The notes: generated by a model from the letters alone, not told the origin. 64,000 nucleotides of DNA from Roseovarius sp. MMSF_3281 (GCF_030733685.1 NZ_JASHIM010000005.1:143486-207485), one strand, 5' to 3'; positions 18,798 to 28,620 are shown, numbered from the stretch's first letter. Numbers and translations are program-made.

Positions 18798-21464
18798 TCA
18801 GGCGATCTTTCGATCGGCCGATGACTTGTCGGGTGTGTAAGACAGGCTGGGTTGCAGCCACGCCTCCACCTCGGCAATCTTCATACCCTTGCGCTCGGCA
18901 TAGTCGGCCACCTGGTCGGGGCCGATCCGGCCAATGCCGAAATAGGCCGAGTCAGGATGGGCAAAATAGAGGCCCGACACCGCCGAGGCGGGCCACATCG
19001 CGCAGCTTTCGGTCAGTGTGACACCGGTATGCTCGGGCGCATCCAGAAGGTCGAACAACGTGCGCTTCTCGGTGTGGTCGGGGTTGGCCGGATAGCCCGG
19101 GGCAGGACGGATGCCGCGATACTGCTCGCGGATCAGAGCCTCGTTATCCTGTGTCTCGTCCGCGGCATAGCCCCAAAGGTTGCGCCGCACACGGGCGTGC
19201 AATGCCTCGGCGAAGGCCTCGGCGATCCGATCGCCCAGCGCCTGCATCATGATGGCGTCATAATCGTTGCCTTCGGCCTTCAGACGGTCGGCGATGTCGT
19301 GCACCTCTCGCCCGGCGGTGACAGTAAAGCCGCCAACCCAGTCCTCAGTGCCTTCGGGCGCCACGAAATCGGCAAGGCACATCTGCGGCTTGCCGTTCGA
19401 CTTGCTGCGCTGCTGGCGCAGTTGCGGCATGCGGGCGGCTGCGTTCTTGCGGGTCTCGTCCGCCCAGACGACGATATCGTCGCCCTGCGCATTGGCGGGC
19501 CAGAGGCCAACCACGCCGCGCGGACTGAACCAGTCCTCTTTCTCGATCCGGTCCAGCATTTTCTGCGCGTTGTCGTAAAGCTCGCGCGCCGCCGGTCCCT
19601 TGTCGGGATCGTCGAGGATGCCGGGAAACTTGCCCTTCATCTCCCAGGTGTTGAAAAACGGCGTCCAGTCGATGAACTCCCGCAGCTTGGCGATGTCCAT
19701 GTCGTCGATCACCGTCAGGCCCGGCGTCTGCGGCGCGGGCGGCGTGTAGCTGTCCCAGCCGCCGTCGAACTTCGATTTGCGCGCCTCGGTCAGCGCGGCG
19801 GTGGGGCGCTCGCCCGTGCTCTTCATCCCGTCGCGCAGCTTGTCCTGCTCGGTGGCGACATCGGCCAGAAAGTCCGGCCGCGCGGTCTTGGACAGCAGCC
19901 GCGACACCACGCCGACAGCCTTGGACGCGTCATCGACATGGATCACGCCATGCTCATACTCCGGCGCGATCTTCAGCGCGGTATGCTTTTTCGAGGTGGT
20001 CGCCCCACCAATCAGTAGCGGCAGGTCGAAATCCTGCCGTTTCATCTCGGCGGCCACGTCGACCATCCGGTCAAGCGACGGGGTGATCAGACCGGACAGC
20101 CCGATGATGTCGGCTTTCTCCTTTTTCGCCGCCTCGAGAATGTCCTCGGCCGGGACCATCACGCCAAGGTCGACCACGTCATAGTTGTTGCACTGCAGCA
20201 CGACGCCAACGATGTTCTTGCCGATATCGTGCACGTCGCCCTTCACGGTGGCCATGATGATCTTGCCCTTCGCCGAGGTGTCGCCCGAGAGGCGCTTTTC
20301 CTCTTCCATGTAGGGCAGCAGATGCGCCACGGCGGCCTTCATCACGCGGGCGGATTTCACCACCTGCGGCAGGAACATCTTGCCGTCGCCAAAGAGGTCG
20401 CCGACGACGTTCATGCCATCCATCAGCGGCCCCTCGATCACGTCGAGCGGCTTTTCCGCGCGCTGGCGGCACTCCTCGGTATCGTCGATCACGTAGTCGG
20501 TGATGCCATGCACCAGCGCATGTTCAAGCCGCTTTTCGACTTCCTGCTCGCGCCATTTCGGGTCTTCCTTCTTCGACGCCTCGCCCGAGCCCTTGTACTT
20601 GTCGGCGATATCCAACAGCCGCTCTGTCGCGTCGTCGCGCCGGTTCAGAAGCACATCCTCGACATGCTCGCGCAGCTCGTCGGGGATGTCGTCATAGACG
20701 GTGATCTGCCCGGCATTGACGATCCCCATGTTCATACCCAGCGGGATCGCGTGGTACAGGAAGGCCGAGTGCATCGCCTCGCGCACGGCGTTATTGCCGC
20801 GGAAGCTGAACGACACGTTCGAGAGGCCCCCCGAGACATGGCAATGCGGCATCGCCTCCTTGATCATGCGCGTCGCTTCGAAAAAGGCGTTGGCATAGTC
20901 GTTGTGTTCCTCGATCCCCGTCGCCACGGCAAAGATGTTGGGATCGAAGATGATGTCCCACGGCTCGAACCCGGCCTTTTCCACCAGCAGGTCATGCGAA
21001 CGCTTGCAGATCTCGAACTTGTGCTGCGCGGTTTCGGCCTGGCCGTTCTCGTCGAAGGCCATGACCACCACGGCGGCGCCATAGCGGCGCACGGTGCGGG
21101 CCTGCTCCAGAAACGCCTCCTCGCCCTCTTTCAGCGAGATGGAGTTGACCACGGCGCGCCCCTGCACGCATTTCAGGCCCGCTTCGATCACCTCGAATTT
21201 CGAGCTGTCGATCATCACCGGCACGCGGCTGATATCGGGCTCCGAGGCGATGAGGTTGAGGAAGGTCTTCATCGCCTCTTCCGAGTCGAGCAGCCCCTCG
21301 TCCATGTTCACGTCGATGATCTGGGCGCCGTTTTCGACCTGCTGGCGCGCCACGTCGAGCGCGGTGGCATAGTCGCCGTCCATGATCAGCTTCTTGAACT
21401 TGGCGGACCCGGTGACGTTGGTCCGCTCGCCGATATTGATAAAGTTGGAAACGCCTGTGCTCAT
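18798..21464 (-). CDS. metH: Cobalamin-dependent methionine synthase, C-terminal subunit (pterin-, B12- and SAM-activation domains)
   Basis: An 888-residue protein covering MetH without its homocysteine-binding domain. In order: pterin-binding domain ([20 protein letters not shown] at the start, with [16 protein letters not shown]), B12 cap and B12 domain with the cobalt-ligand motif DVHDIGKNI, then the activation domain ([22 protein letters not shown]). The ATG at 21464 overlaps the stop of the preceding homocysteine-binding subunit by ATGA, so the two are translated together as a split enzyme. Together they transfer a methyl group from methyl-tetrahydrofolate to homocysteine. All key regions look intact. 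Confidence 0.93.
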   Translation of the reverse strand: MSTGVSNFINIGERTNVTGSAKFKKLIMDGDYATALDVARQQVENGAQIIDVNMDEGLLDSEEAMKTFLNLIASEPDISRVPVMIDSSKFEVIEAGLKCVQGRAVVNSISLKEGEEAFLEQARTVRRYGAAVVVMAFDENGQAETAQHKFEICKRSHDLLVEKAGFEPWDIIFDPNIFAVATGIEEHNDYANAFFEATRMIKEAMPHCHVSGGLSNVSFSFRGNNAVREAMHSAFLYHAIPLGMNMGIVNAGQITVYDDIPDELREHVEDVLLNRRDDATERLLDIADKYKGSGEASKKEDPKWREQEVEKRLEHALVHGITDYVIDDTEECRQRAEKPLDVIEGPLMDGMNVVGDLFGDGKMFLPQVVKSARVMKAAVAHLLPYMEEEKRLSGDTSAKGKIIMATVKGDVHDIGKNIVGVVLQCNNYDVVDLGVMVPAEDILEAAKKEKADIIGLSGLITPSLDRMVDVAAEMKRQDFDLPLLIGGATTSKKHTALKIAPEYEHGVIHVDDASKAVGVVSRLLSKTARPDFLADVATEQDKLRDGMKSTGERPTAALTEARKSKFDGGWDSYTPPAPQTPGLTVIDDMDIAKLREFIDWTPFFNTWEMKGKFPGILDDPDKGPAARELYDNAQKMLDRIEKEDWFSPRGVVGLWPANAQGDDIVVWADETRKNAAARMPQLRQQRSKSNGKPQMCLADFVAPEGTEDWVGGFTVTAGREVHDIADRLKAEGNDYDAIMMQALGDRIAEAFAEALHARVRRNLWGYAADETQDNEALIREQYRGIRPAPGYPANPDHTEKRTLFDLLDAPEHTGVTLTESCAMWPASAVSGLYFAHPDSAYFGIGRIGPDQVADYAERKGMKIAEVEAWLQPSLSYTPDKSSADRKIA

Positions 21465-22534
21465 GCCGCGTCCTCCTTCGCGTCCGTGCCCTGGGCTTCG
21501 AACATCTCCAGACCGCTCAGGCGCATCCGGCGCACCTTCTCGCGGATTTTCCGGGGCGACTTGCCTTCGACCGCCTCCGCGATGGCGCGGATATGTTCGG
21601 GCGTGGTGCCGCAGCAGCCGCCGACGATGTTGACCAGCCCGGACTGGGCCCACTCGGCGAGGTGCTCGGCGGTTTCCTCGGGCGTTTCGTCGTAGCCGCC
21701 CATCTCGTTCGGCAGGCCGGCGTTGGGATAGGCGCTGATGCGGGTGTCGGCGACATCGGACAGGGTGCGCACATGCTTGCGCATTTCCTCGGCGCCCAGC
21801 GCGCAGTTGAGACCGATGGAAAACGGCCGCGCGTGGCTCATCGAGACCCAGAACGCCTCGGGCGTCTGGCCGGTCAGGGTGCGCCCCGAACGGTCGGTGA
21901 TGGTGCCGGAAATCATCAGCGGCGGAACGGTCAGCCCCTCGTCCGACAGGCTGTCGATGGCGAAAAGCGCGGCCTTGGCATTCAGCGTGTCAAAGATCGT
22001 CTCGATCAGCAGCAGGTCAGCGCCCGCCTCGATCAGCGCGCGCGCCGCCTCGCCGTAGGCGCGGGCCAGATCGTCGAACGTCACCGCCCTGAAGCCGGGG
22101 TCGTTCACGTCCGGGCTGATGCTGGCGGTCTGGTTGGTCGGGCCGATGCCCCCCGCAACCCAGCGCGGCCGGTCGGGCGTGGCGACCGCATCGGCGGCCT
22201 CCCGCGCAAGGCGGACGGATTCGGTGTTCATCTCGACCACCAGGTCCGTCATGTCGTAATCGGCTTGGCTGATAGTGTTGGCGCCGAAGGTGTTGGTGCA
22301 CAGGATGTCGGCGCCCGCATGCAGGAAATCCTCGTGGATCTTGCGGATCATGTCGGGCTGGGTCAGGGTCAGCAGCTCGTTGTTGCCGCCCACGTCGCTG
22401 GGATGATCCTTGAACCGCTCGCCGCGGTAGGCGGCCTCGTCTGGCTTTTCCTGCTGGATCATCGTGCCCATCGCCCCGTCCAGCACCAGAATGCGGTCGG
22501 CGTTGGCTGCGGCTATGTCGTGTGTCTTGGTCAT
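21461..22534 (-). CDS. metH: Methionine synthase, homocysteine S-methyltransferase subunit (MetH N-terminal half)
   Basis: A 357-residue homocysteine-binding barrel. Motifs are [13 protein letters not shown] near the start, [10 protein letters not shown], and the zinc-binding GLNC and [11 protein letters not shown] segments. It corresponds to the first quarter of normal MetH and stops exactly where the pterin domain would begin. The next gene starts within its stop codon (ATGA overlap). Split MetH occurs in some bacteria, so this is a genuine two-subunit arrangement rather than a frameshift. It lies 15 nt after metF. Confidence 0.93.
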   Translation of the reverse strand: MTKTHDIAAANADRILVLDGAMGTMIQQEKPDEAAYRGERFKDHPSDVGGNNELLTLTQPDMIRKIHEDFLHAGADILCTNTFGANTISQADYDMTDLVVEMNTESVRLAREAADAVATPDRPRWVAGGIGPTNQTASISPDVNDPGFRAVTFDDLARAYGEAARALIEAGADLLLIETIFDTLNAKAALFAIDSLSDEGLTVPPLMISGTITDRSGRTLTGQTPEAFWVSMSHARPFSIGLNCALGAEEMRKHVRTLSDVADTRISAYPNAGLPNEMGGYDETPEETAEHLAEWAQSGLVNIVGGCCGTTPEHIRAIAEAVEGKSPRKIREKVRRMRLSGLEMFEAQGTDAKEDAA

Positions 22535-22549
22535 GCGTTCTTCAATCCT

Positions 22550-23422
22550 TCAAGCGGCGTTCTCGGCCACAATACTGGGGGTCAGCCCCAATGTCCTGCA
22601 AACAGCCAGCGTCACTTTCGGCTGGTTGAGCGTATAGAAGTGAAAGTCGGTGATCCCGGCCTCCATCAGGCGGCGGCATTGCTCGGCGGCAACGCCCGTC
22701 GCGACCATCGCGCGGGTTTCGGGCGCCTCGTCCAGCCCGTCGAACATCTGGCCCATCCAGTCGGGCACCGAGGCGCCACAGCCCGCGGAAAACCGCTTCA
22801 GCCCCTCGAAATTGGCGACCGGCATTATCCCGGCCACGATCGGCGCGTCGATGCCCGCAGCCCGCGCGCGATCGACGAACCGCAGCACGGTGTCGGTGTC
22901 GAAGGCATATTGCGTGATCGCCCGCGCCGCGCCGTTGTCGATCTTGCGCTTGAGGTGGTCCATGTCGGCGGCAGCATCGCGGGCCTCCGGGTGCACCTCT
23001 GGATAGGCCGCGACCGAAATGTCGAAATCGCCCTTGCGCCGTAGCGCCGCGACCAGTTCCGCCGCATCGTTATATCCATCCTCGGGCAGGCTTTGGCCCT
23101 CTGGCAGATCACCGCGCAGCGCGACGATCTTGTGGATGCCGTTTTCCCAGAACCCTTCGGCCTGCCGGTCGATCTCGACCCGGCTGGCGCCGACGCAGGT
23201 GAAGTGATGCGCCACGGGAAGGCCGGTTTGGCCGGCGACCTGATCGACCACGCGCGCCGTGGTGTCACGGGTCGTGCCCCCGGCGCCGTAGGTGACCGAG
23301 AAATACTCCGGGTCGGCCGCACGCAGTTGCGCCACGGTATCGCGCAGTCGGGTCACACCGGCCTCCGTCTTGGGCGGAAAAAGCTCGAACGAAATTGACG
23401 GCGTATCGGACGTACCTGTCAT
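22550..23422 (-). CDS. metF: Methylenetetrahydrofolate reductase
   Basis: A 290-residue MetF, the usual length for the bacterial enzyme. It starts SISFELFPPKTEAGVTRLRD and contains YFSVTYGAGGTTRDTTARVV, HFTCVGASRVEI, and the QYAFDTDTVLRF region. It reduces methylene-THF to methyl-THF, the methyl source for the split MetH encoded next. I use the ATG at 23422. It lies 70 nt after the methyltransferase gene and 15 nt before the homocysteine methyltransferase subunit. Confidence 0.93.
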   Translation of the reverse strand: MTGTSDTPSISFELFPPKTEAGVTRLRDTVAQLRAADPEYFSVTYGAGGTTRDTTARVVDQVAGQTGLPVAHHFTCVGASRVEIDRQAEGFWENGIHKIVALRGDLPEGQSLPEDGYNDAAELVAALRRKGDFDISVAAYPEVHPEARDAAADMDHLKRKIDNGAARAITQYAFDTDTVLRFVDRARAAGIDAPIVAGIMPVANFEGLKRFSAGCGASVPDWMGQMFDGLDEAPETRAMVATGVAAEQCRRLMEAGITDFHFYTLNQPKVTLAVCRTLGLTPSIVAENAA

Positions 23423-23492
23423 GTGCGTGTCTCCATCTCGGTGATCGGGAGGGAAAAGGCGGGGGCGCGCCACGGCACCCCCGTCGCGGGGT

Positions 23493-25184
23493 TCAGTGTT
23501 TTACGGGCTTGCGGAAATGCTGGATGCCCCAGGCGAGGTGGCCGTCATCCGCGGCCTTCACCCAGTTCTGCAGGCCAACCGCCATCTTGTCGAGATACTC
23601 GGCCGAGCAGCCCTTTTCGCGCAGCTCGTCGTAATGCGCCAGAAGCTCTTCGCGGACCCGGGCATAGTGCGTCCGCAGGTCGCTGACCGCATCTTCCTGC
23701 TGTACCGTCTCGAAGCCAAGCGCCTCGGCCGTCTGGCGGTAGAAGCCGGGCGAGCCCAGGCTGTTGAGTTGCAGCCGGTCATAGACGGGCTGCAGCACGC
23801 CTTCGGGCACGTCATCGGCCTGCATCGGGTCGGTGAATATCAGGTGACCGCCCGGTTTCAGCACGCGGAACGCCTCGGCGAAGACCTGATCGCGCTGATC
23901 GGAATGCAGGAAGGCATCCTGGCTCCAGACCACGTCGACACTCTCGTCGGCCTCTGGCACGTCCTCGAACACGCCGTGGCGGATGCTGATCTTGTCGGCC
24001 AGCCGTGCAGCCCGGACCTTGCCAAGGTTATACTCGTTCTGGGTTTCGGAAATGTTCAGACACACAGCCTCGCAGCCGGTCTTCTTCACGACGGTGCGCA
24101 TCGCCCCGCCATAGCCCGCACCAAGGTCCAGAACCCGCGATCCGGCTTTCAGGCCGGGCAGCGCGTCGATCATGCTTTCGATCGTCAGGTCGCTGGCTTC
24201 GCGGATGTTCTTGGTGGTCGTATAGCGCCCGATATGCAGGTCCTCGCCGCCCCAGATGGTGGAATAGAACGTGTCGGCGTCGTCGCTGTCATAATAGGTT
24301 TCCGCGACATCGCGGATATCCTGCTGGCCATCGGCCCCGTTGCCGCCCCAGCGGGCCACGTGCTCGGCCGATTTCTCGGCGACGTGAATGAAGAAGTCGG
24401 GATCTTCCTCGGCATAGGTATCCTGAAAGTCGCCATAGGTGCGCACGCGCTCGAACCCGGCCTCGCGGAACAGGCGGCGCATGTAATCCTTGCGGATCGG
24501 GGCCATGTTCAGCGTGTAGGACGCCCCGTCGGGGAAGCTGTAGCGCATCCGGCAAAGCCCGTCGTCGATATGGTCCGGCTCGGCGGTGACATCGTCGCCG
24601 CAATAATAGAACTTGTGCTTGCTCGAAAAGCCGTGGTCGAGCATGGCGTCATAGTTCCGCTGGTCGAGGATCAGCACGCCGTCATGCTTGAGCGCGGCAT
24701 AGAACTCGGCCAGGGCGCGGCGACGGTCCTGCTCTTCATGCAGGTGGGTGAACGAATTGCCAAGGCAGATGATCGCATCGTACTTGCCGTGAATGTCCCG
24801 GTTCAGCCAACGCCAGTCCGCCTGAGCCGTCTTGAGGATCAGGCCGCGGCTCTGGCCGTTCTCGAAGGCCTTGGCGACCATTGCCGCGTTACCGTCGGCC
24901 GCGGTCACGTCAAAGCCCGCCTCGGTCAGGCGCACCGAGTGAAAGCCGGTGCCGCAGGCCACGTCCAGCACGCGTTCCTTGCCGCGCGCCTTCAGGATGT
25001 CGATGAAAAACTGCCCTTCGCTCTGGGCGCGGCCGCTCCAGTCGATCAGCTCGTCCCATTTGTCAACGAAGCTGGTGACGTATTCCTTGCGATAATGCCC
25101 CGTCTCGCGGTCTGCCAACGGATCCTTGCTGTAAGCCTGCTGGGTCATGGTCAGTTCGGCGTTGCCGGCGACATCGCTGGTCAT
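23493..25184 (-). CDS. Bifunctional glycine/sarcosine N-methyltransferase - sarcosine/dimethylglycine N-methyltransferase (betaine synthesis)
   Basis: A 563-residue fusion of two SAM-dependent methyltransferases. Residues 1-275 match glycine/sarcosine N-methyltransferase: YVTSFVDKWDELIDWSGRA and motif I LDVACGTGFHS at 73-83. Residues 295-560 match sarcosine/dimethylglycine N-methyltransferase: YYDSDDADTFYSTIWGGED and motif I VLDLGAGYGGAMR at 351-363. Together they convert glycine to glycine betaine in three SAM-dependent steps, as known for GSMT and SDMT of halophiles such as Ectothiorhodospira and Actinopolyspora. The ATG at 25184 follows GGAGAG. It heads an operon holding every gene needed to recycle the spent cofactor. 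A structured leader lies just upstream. Confidence 0.93.
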   Translation of the reverse strand: MTSDVAGNAELTMTQQAYSKDPLADRETGHYRKEYVTSFVDKWDELIDWSGRAQSEGQFFIDILKARGKERVLDVACGTGFHSVRLTEAGFDVTAADGNAAMVAKAFENGQSRGLILKTAQADWRWLNRDIHGKYDAIICLGNSFTHLHEEQDRRRALAEFYAALKHDGVLILDQRNYDAMLDHGFSSKHKFYYCGDDVTAEPDHIDDGLCRMRYSFPDGASYTLNMAPIRKDYMRRLFREAGFERVRTYGDFQDTYAEEDPDFFIHVAEKSAEHVARWGGNGADGQQDIRDVAETYYDSDDADTFYSTIWGGEDLHIGRYTTTKNIREASDLTIESMIDALPGLKAGSRVLDLGAGYGGAMRTVVKKTGCEAVCLNISETQNEYNLGKVRAARLADKISIRHGVFEDVPEADESVDVVWSQDAFLHSDQRDQVFAEAFRVLKPGGHLIFTDPMQADDVPEGVLQPVYDRLQLNSLGSPGFYRQTAEALGFETVQQEDAVSDLRTHYARVREELLAHYDELREKGCSAEYLDKMAVGLQNWVKAADDGHLAWGIQHFRKPVKH

Positions 25185-25203
25185 GTCTCTCTCCGTTATC
25201 TGA

Positions 25204-25276
25204 TGACGGCAGCCCGCACTTGTCCGTAACCGGGCATCCGGATTCCGCGGCGCGGAATACAGAGGCGGTGCCGTCA
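25204..25276 (-). promoter_or_regulatory. Candidate structured leader (three-way junction) before the betaine methyltransferase gene
   Basis: Three nested pairings are visible by eye. The closing stem is TGACGGCA (25204-25211) with TGCCGTCA (25269-25276), 8 perfect base pairs. Inside it are GCCCG (25212-25216) with CGGGC (25231-25235), and ATTCCGC (25242-25248) with GCGGAAT (25252-25258, loop GGC). This forms a three-way junction ending about 20 nt before the ATG. A further stem, GGCGGT (25332-25337) with ACCGCC (25356-25361), lies upstream. It does not match the SAH, SAM-II or SAM/SAH riboswitch cores I know. It could be a regulatory RNA, or chance folding of GC-rich DNA. Confidence 0.4.
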
Positions 25277-26125
25277 GGGTTGTCGTTGTTCAGTCCGCAC
25301 GTCGTTGCGTGGGCAGATCCCTGTGATCAATGGCGGTCGGGTCGTTTTGCGCCTCACCGCCCGGCCGGAGAATTTCGTCTATAGAAGTTTTCGCCGACCG
25401 TTAATATCCCATTGCGTAACTTTTCAACTGAAGAATATTCAACCTTTGTGTGCGAAATTTTCATGAAATCACGCAACCCGTCACCCAAAGGCCTGTAAAA
25501 GCACAATAAATTTCGCGCTTAAATATTCACCGTCACAGCCCATATGCAGGAAACACGGAGAATCATGCGAAATGCCGCTTTCAAATACGCTTAGTTAAGC
25601 TAACTTTCGCCAAGGTGCTGGGCGATGCCGGATGCGACTTTTCTTTCAATCACCTGATGCGAGATTGTAACCCCAGCAGTAGAACTGCTTTGCGCGATCA
25701 TGCTCAAAGCGCGAATATCGATGAAGGTCGCAGCTGTACCCTTACCAGACGTTTACCTCAAATTGCATCGAGGGCCGCAATGGGCAATTCGCGATGGTTC
25801 GATAGGCGCGGCGGACACCAGACAATCGTCTGCGTGGCGTATCAAAGCCTGCTGTGCAGACTTTCCTGCCGTTCACCACGCTTTCTCGGTCTTCGCCGCC
25901 ACTAAGAGCGCAACTGAAAGAAAGGTGGCAAGCGATCATTTGACGCAGCTGCGGGCTGATCCAGCTTGGGTGCTGGGAGCGGACATTGAGATCGTGTCAG
26001 CATCAGAGGAATTCACGGCAGCGCCGTGTGACCGCTACAAACCCGTGATGAACATTCCTCGCGTCACGAGGCATCATGCAACATCGCGGACGCGGCTGGG
26101 AAGCGTTCAGATGCTGCATTGTCCA
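25277..26125. other. Intergenic region upstream of the betaine operon
   Basis: About 850 bp without a supported gene between the betaine operon and the phosphodiesterase gene; both run on the reverse strand, so the betaine promoter should lie here. The part at 25390-25600 is AT-rich, with a TTGAAA box (reverse strand, near 25425) that could belong to a promoter, though spacing to a -10 box is not convincing. Open frames at 25615-26146 show no recognisable domain and no clear ribosome site; I treat them as chance. Confidence 0.4.
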
Positions 26126-26908
26126 TCAACAGAAATCGTCACTTGAAATCAGCAGTGTTCGGCACTCGGTCCCGATATCGTGCATTACAGCGCCGGAGTG
26201 ACCCGGTATAAACGTGATCCCGGCATCCATGCGAAGATCAAGGCCAACAGCATGTGAGGTGCCCGGCGCAATCGTGACCGGGCGTCCGGCAAACTGCCCC
26301 GTGATCATGCGGTGCACATGCCCGCAGGCGATCTGCACCGCGCCGTCGTGGTCACGCAACAGGGCTTTGAATCGAGGATTGGGGGTGAGGCCGATGGTGT
26401 CCATTCCGGATATGCCCGTCTCAACGGGCGGATGATGCATGAAGATCAGTACGGGACGGTGCCGCAGATCGCGCAGCGTCGCGCTTAGCCAATCCAGCGT
26501 CGCGTCGGTCAGAGCCCCGTGGGCTGACCCTTCAACCAGCGTATCAAGGCCAAGGATGGTGACATCCTCCAGATCCTCGCGCCAGTTGATCGGCCCATCA
26601 TCGGGCATCCAGTCGTCCTGAGCCGCGAAGGTGCGCATCGCCTCGCGGCTATCATGATTGCCGGGGATGGCGCGCCATGGCAGCGGCGCATCGGCCATGA
26701 TGTGGCAAAGGTGGTCATAGGCGCCTTTGCATCCCGTCTCCGTCAGGTCGCCCGAAATCACCAGCCGCTCCACCGGGCCGATGACGGGCAACAGGCCCGT
26801 CAGCCCGGCCAGCATTTGTCGCAGCGCCGCAGCGGTGTCGATGGTGCCGTTAAGAAGCTGCCCCTCGGGCATGATGTGCAGATCGGAGATTTGCAGGATG
26901 CGGGTCAT
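26126..26908 (-). CDS. Calcineurin-like metallophosphodiesterase (GpdQ-like)
   Basis: A 260-residue class III phosphodiesterase. The metal-binding motifs are all present: ILQISDLH (D-x-H), LVISGDLTE (GD), AIPGNHD (GNHD), VLIFMHHPP and CGHVH (GHxH). The layout resembles GpdQ glycerophosphodiesterase and CpdA-type enzymes. It lies 7 nt behind the permease of a Ugp-like importer. Hydrolysis of an imported glycerophosphodiester to glycerol-3-phosphate is therefore more likely than cAMP cleavage (inference from context). No signal peptide, so cytoplasmic. Confidence 0.82.
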   Translation of the reverse strand: MTRILQISDLHIMPEGQLLNGTIDTAAALRQMLAGLTGLLPVIGPVERLVISGDLTETGCKGAYDHLCHIMADAPLPWRAIPGNHDSREAMRTFAAQDDWMPDDGPINWREDLEDVTILGLDTLVEGSAHGALTDATLDWLSATLRDLRHRPVLIFMHHPPVETGISGMDTIGLTPNPRFKALLRDHDGAVQIACGHVHRMITGQFAGRPVTIAPGTSHAVGLDLRMDAGITFIPGHSGAVMHDIGTECRTLLISSDDFC

Positions 26909-26915
26909 GGTGTCC

Positions 26916-27716
26916 TCATTTTACGCCGGCAGTCAGGAAGGCCTGCACGAATTGCCGTTGGAATATCAGGAAGCTGATCAAAAGCGGTGCGATCACGATG
27001 ATCGTCGCCGCCGAGATGACCGAGATATCGACGCCGTTCTCGGGCGCGCCGAAAAGCGACAGGCCCACGGTGAGCGGCCGGGTGGAGGGCGAGTTGGTCA
27101 CGATCAGCGGCCAGAGGAAATTGTTCCAGTGCGTCGCCACCGAGACAAGGGCATAGGCCAGATAGGTGGGCCGCGCGGCGGGTACATAGACCCGCCACAG
27201 AACGCCCAATGTGCCGCAACCTTCGACGCGGGCAGCGTCGTCAAGATCCTTGGGGACGGATTTGAACGCCTGCCGCATCAGGAAGATGCCAAAGGCAGAC
27301 GCCATGTAGGGCGCGCCGACACCCATGATGCTGTCAAGCAATCCCAAGGAGGCCGCGACCCGGTAATTTTCAACGATCAACACCTCGGGCAGGATGAAAA
27401 GCTGCATCAGCACGAGGATGAACAGCGCATCGCGCCCGCGAAATTCGGTCTGGGCAAAGGCAAATCCGGCCAGTGTGCACAGCAGGAACTGCCCCGCAAG
27501 GATCAGCGAGACCAGCATGAAGGTGTTGAGGAAATACCCAAGCCACGGCGTGCCGGTCCAGGCGGTGCGGAAATTCTCAAGCGTCAGGGGCGCGGTCAGC
27601 CGGAAATTCACCGCGTCGCTGACATCGTGAAACGCCGCCCAGAACGCGAACAGCAGCGGCGAGATCCACAGGAGGGCCAGCAGGATCGCGGCAGCGGGTT
27701 CGATGTAGCGGATCAT
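26916..27716 (-). CDS. ABC transporter permease, UgpE/MalG type
   Basis: A 266-residue inner-membrane permease with about six hydrophobic segments. The EAA loop DDAARVEGCGTLGVLWRVYV is in the second half, as in carbohydrate permeases of the MalG/UgpE class. Its ATG overlaps the stop of the other permease gene by ATGA. It forms the translocation channel together with that partner. The closest functional guess is sn-glycerol-3-phosphate or glycerophosphodiester uptake, based on the binding protein and the phosphodiesterase next to it. Confidence 0.87.
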   Translation of the reverse strand: MIRYIEPAAAILLALLWISPLLFAFWAAFHDVSDAVNFRLTAPLTLENFRTAWTGTPWLGYFLNTFMLVSLILAGQFLLCTLAGFAFAQTEFRGRDALFILVLMQLFILPEVLIVENYRVAASLGLLDSIMGVGAPYMASAFGIFLMRQAFKSVPKDLDDAARVEGCGTLGVLWRVYVPAARPTYLAYALVSVATHWNNFLWPLIVTNSPSTRPLTVGLSLFGAPENGVDISVISAATIIVIAPLLISFLIFQRQFVQAFLTAGVK

Positions 27717-28606
27717 CGGTAATGCACCCGCCGGTCAAGGACGAGGAACTGGAAGGCCGCCAGTGCCCCCATCAGGGCCAGCACCAGCACGGTCATTGCC
27801 GCGGCGGAGGGTCTGTCGAAATAGGCAAAGGCGTTTTCCCAGATGTAGTAGAGGATCAGCTTGGAACTGTCCGACGGCCCGCCCTTGGTCAGGATGAACA
27901 GGTGGTCGATCAGCTTGACTGAATTGATCATCGCATTGACGAGGATGAAGAGCGTGGTCGGCATCAGGAGCGGCAGCACGATCCGGCGGGTATAGGTCCA
28001 GCGGCTTGCCCCCTCGATCTCGGCAGCTTCTTTCAGGTCGGGCGGGATGGTTTGCAGCGCGGCGAGGTAGAAGATCATGAAGAACCCGGCCTCTTTCCAG
28101 ATCGTCACTACACAGATCGCCCAAAGCGAGGTTTCGGGCTCACCCAACCAGTTGACCGATTCCGTACCGAAGAGCGCGCCGATTTGATTGAGGATGCCGA
28201 AACTGGGTGTGTAGAAAAACAGCCACAGGTTCGCCGCCGCGATCATCGGCAGCACGGTCGGGGTGAAATAAGCGGTGCGGATAAAACTGCGCGCTGGCAG
28301 TTTCGAGTTGGCCCAGAGCGCCATGATCAGCGCCAGCGCCATGGAGACCGGGATAGTGACAAGCGCATAGAGGAGGTTGTTGCCGGCCACCTGCCAGAAG
28401 GTCGGGTCGTCAAACAGGTAGCTGTAGTTTTCCAGCCCCACGAATTCCGCAGGATTGCGCCGAGTGCCGCGCGACCAGAGCGAGGTCACCATAGTGGCCA
28501 GCGACGGGTAAAAGGCAAACACCGTCAGCATTATGAGCGCGGGCGACAACAATAGCCAACCGTGAAGGGCGCGGCGGCGGCGTTCCAATGTGAAGGAGTC
28601 GGTCAT
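27713..28606 (-). CDS. ABC transporter permease, UgpA/MalF type
   Basis: A 297-residue permease. The N-terminal hydrophobic segment LLLSPALIMLTVFAFYPSLA is typical of UgpA-like proteins, and the EAA motif LKEAAEIEGASRWTYTRRIV is well preserved. It pairs with the UgpE-like permease in a 4-nt overlap. It is separated from the binding-protein gene by 61 nt containing a strong hairpin, consistent with less permease being made than binding protein. Confidence 0.87.
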   Translation of the reverse strand: MTDSFTLERRRRALHGWLLLSPALIMLTVFAFYPSLATMVTSLWSRGTRRNPAEFVGLENYSYLFDDPTFWQVAGNNLLYALVTIPVSMALALIMALWANSKLPARSFIRTAYFTPTVLPMIAAANLWLFFYTPSFGILNQIGALFGTESVNWLGEPETSLWAICVVTIWKEAGFFMIFYLAALQTIPPDLKEAAEIEGASRWTYTRRIVLPLLMPTTLFILVNAMINSVKLIDHLFILTKGGPSDSSKLILYYIWENAFAYFDRPSAAAMTVLVLALMGALAAFQFLVLDRRVHYR

Positions 28607-28620
28607 GCGGGTCTCCGTGG

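Noticed and set aside
23496..25229. A 577-codon forward frame antisense to the betaine methyltransferase
   Set aside because: It is an exact shadow of a gene with two intact methyltransferase domains.
25185..25420. Known SAM- or SAH-binding riboswitch before the betaine operon
   Set aside because: I looked for the conserved cores of SAH, SAM-II and SAM/SAH RNAs on the reverse strand and did not find them; only an unassigned folded leader remains.
25615..26146. Open frames of 96 and 148 codons upstream of the betaine operon
   Set aside because: No domain, overlapping each other in different frames, and no convincing ribosome site.
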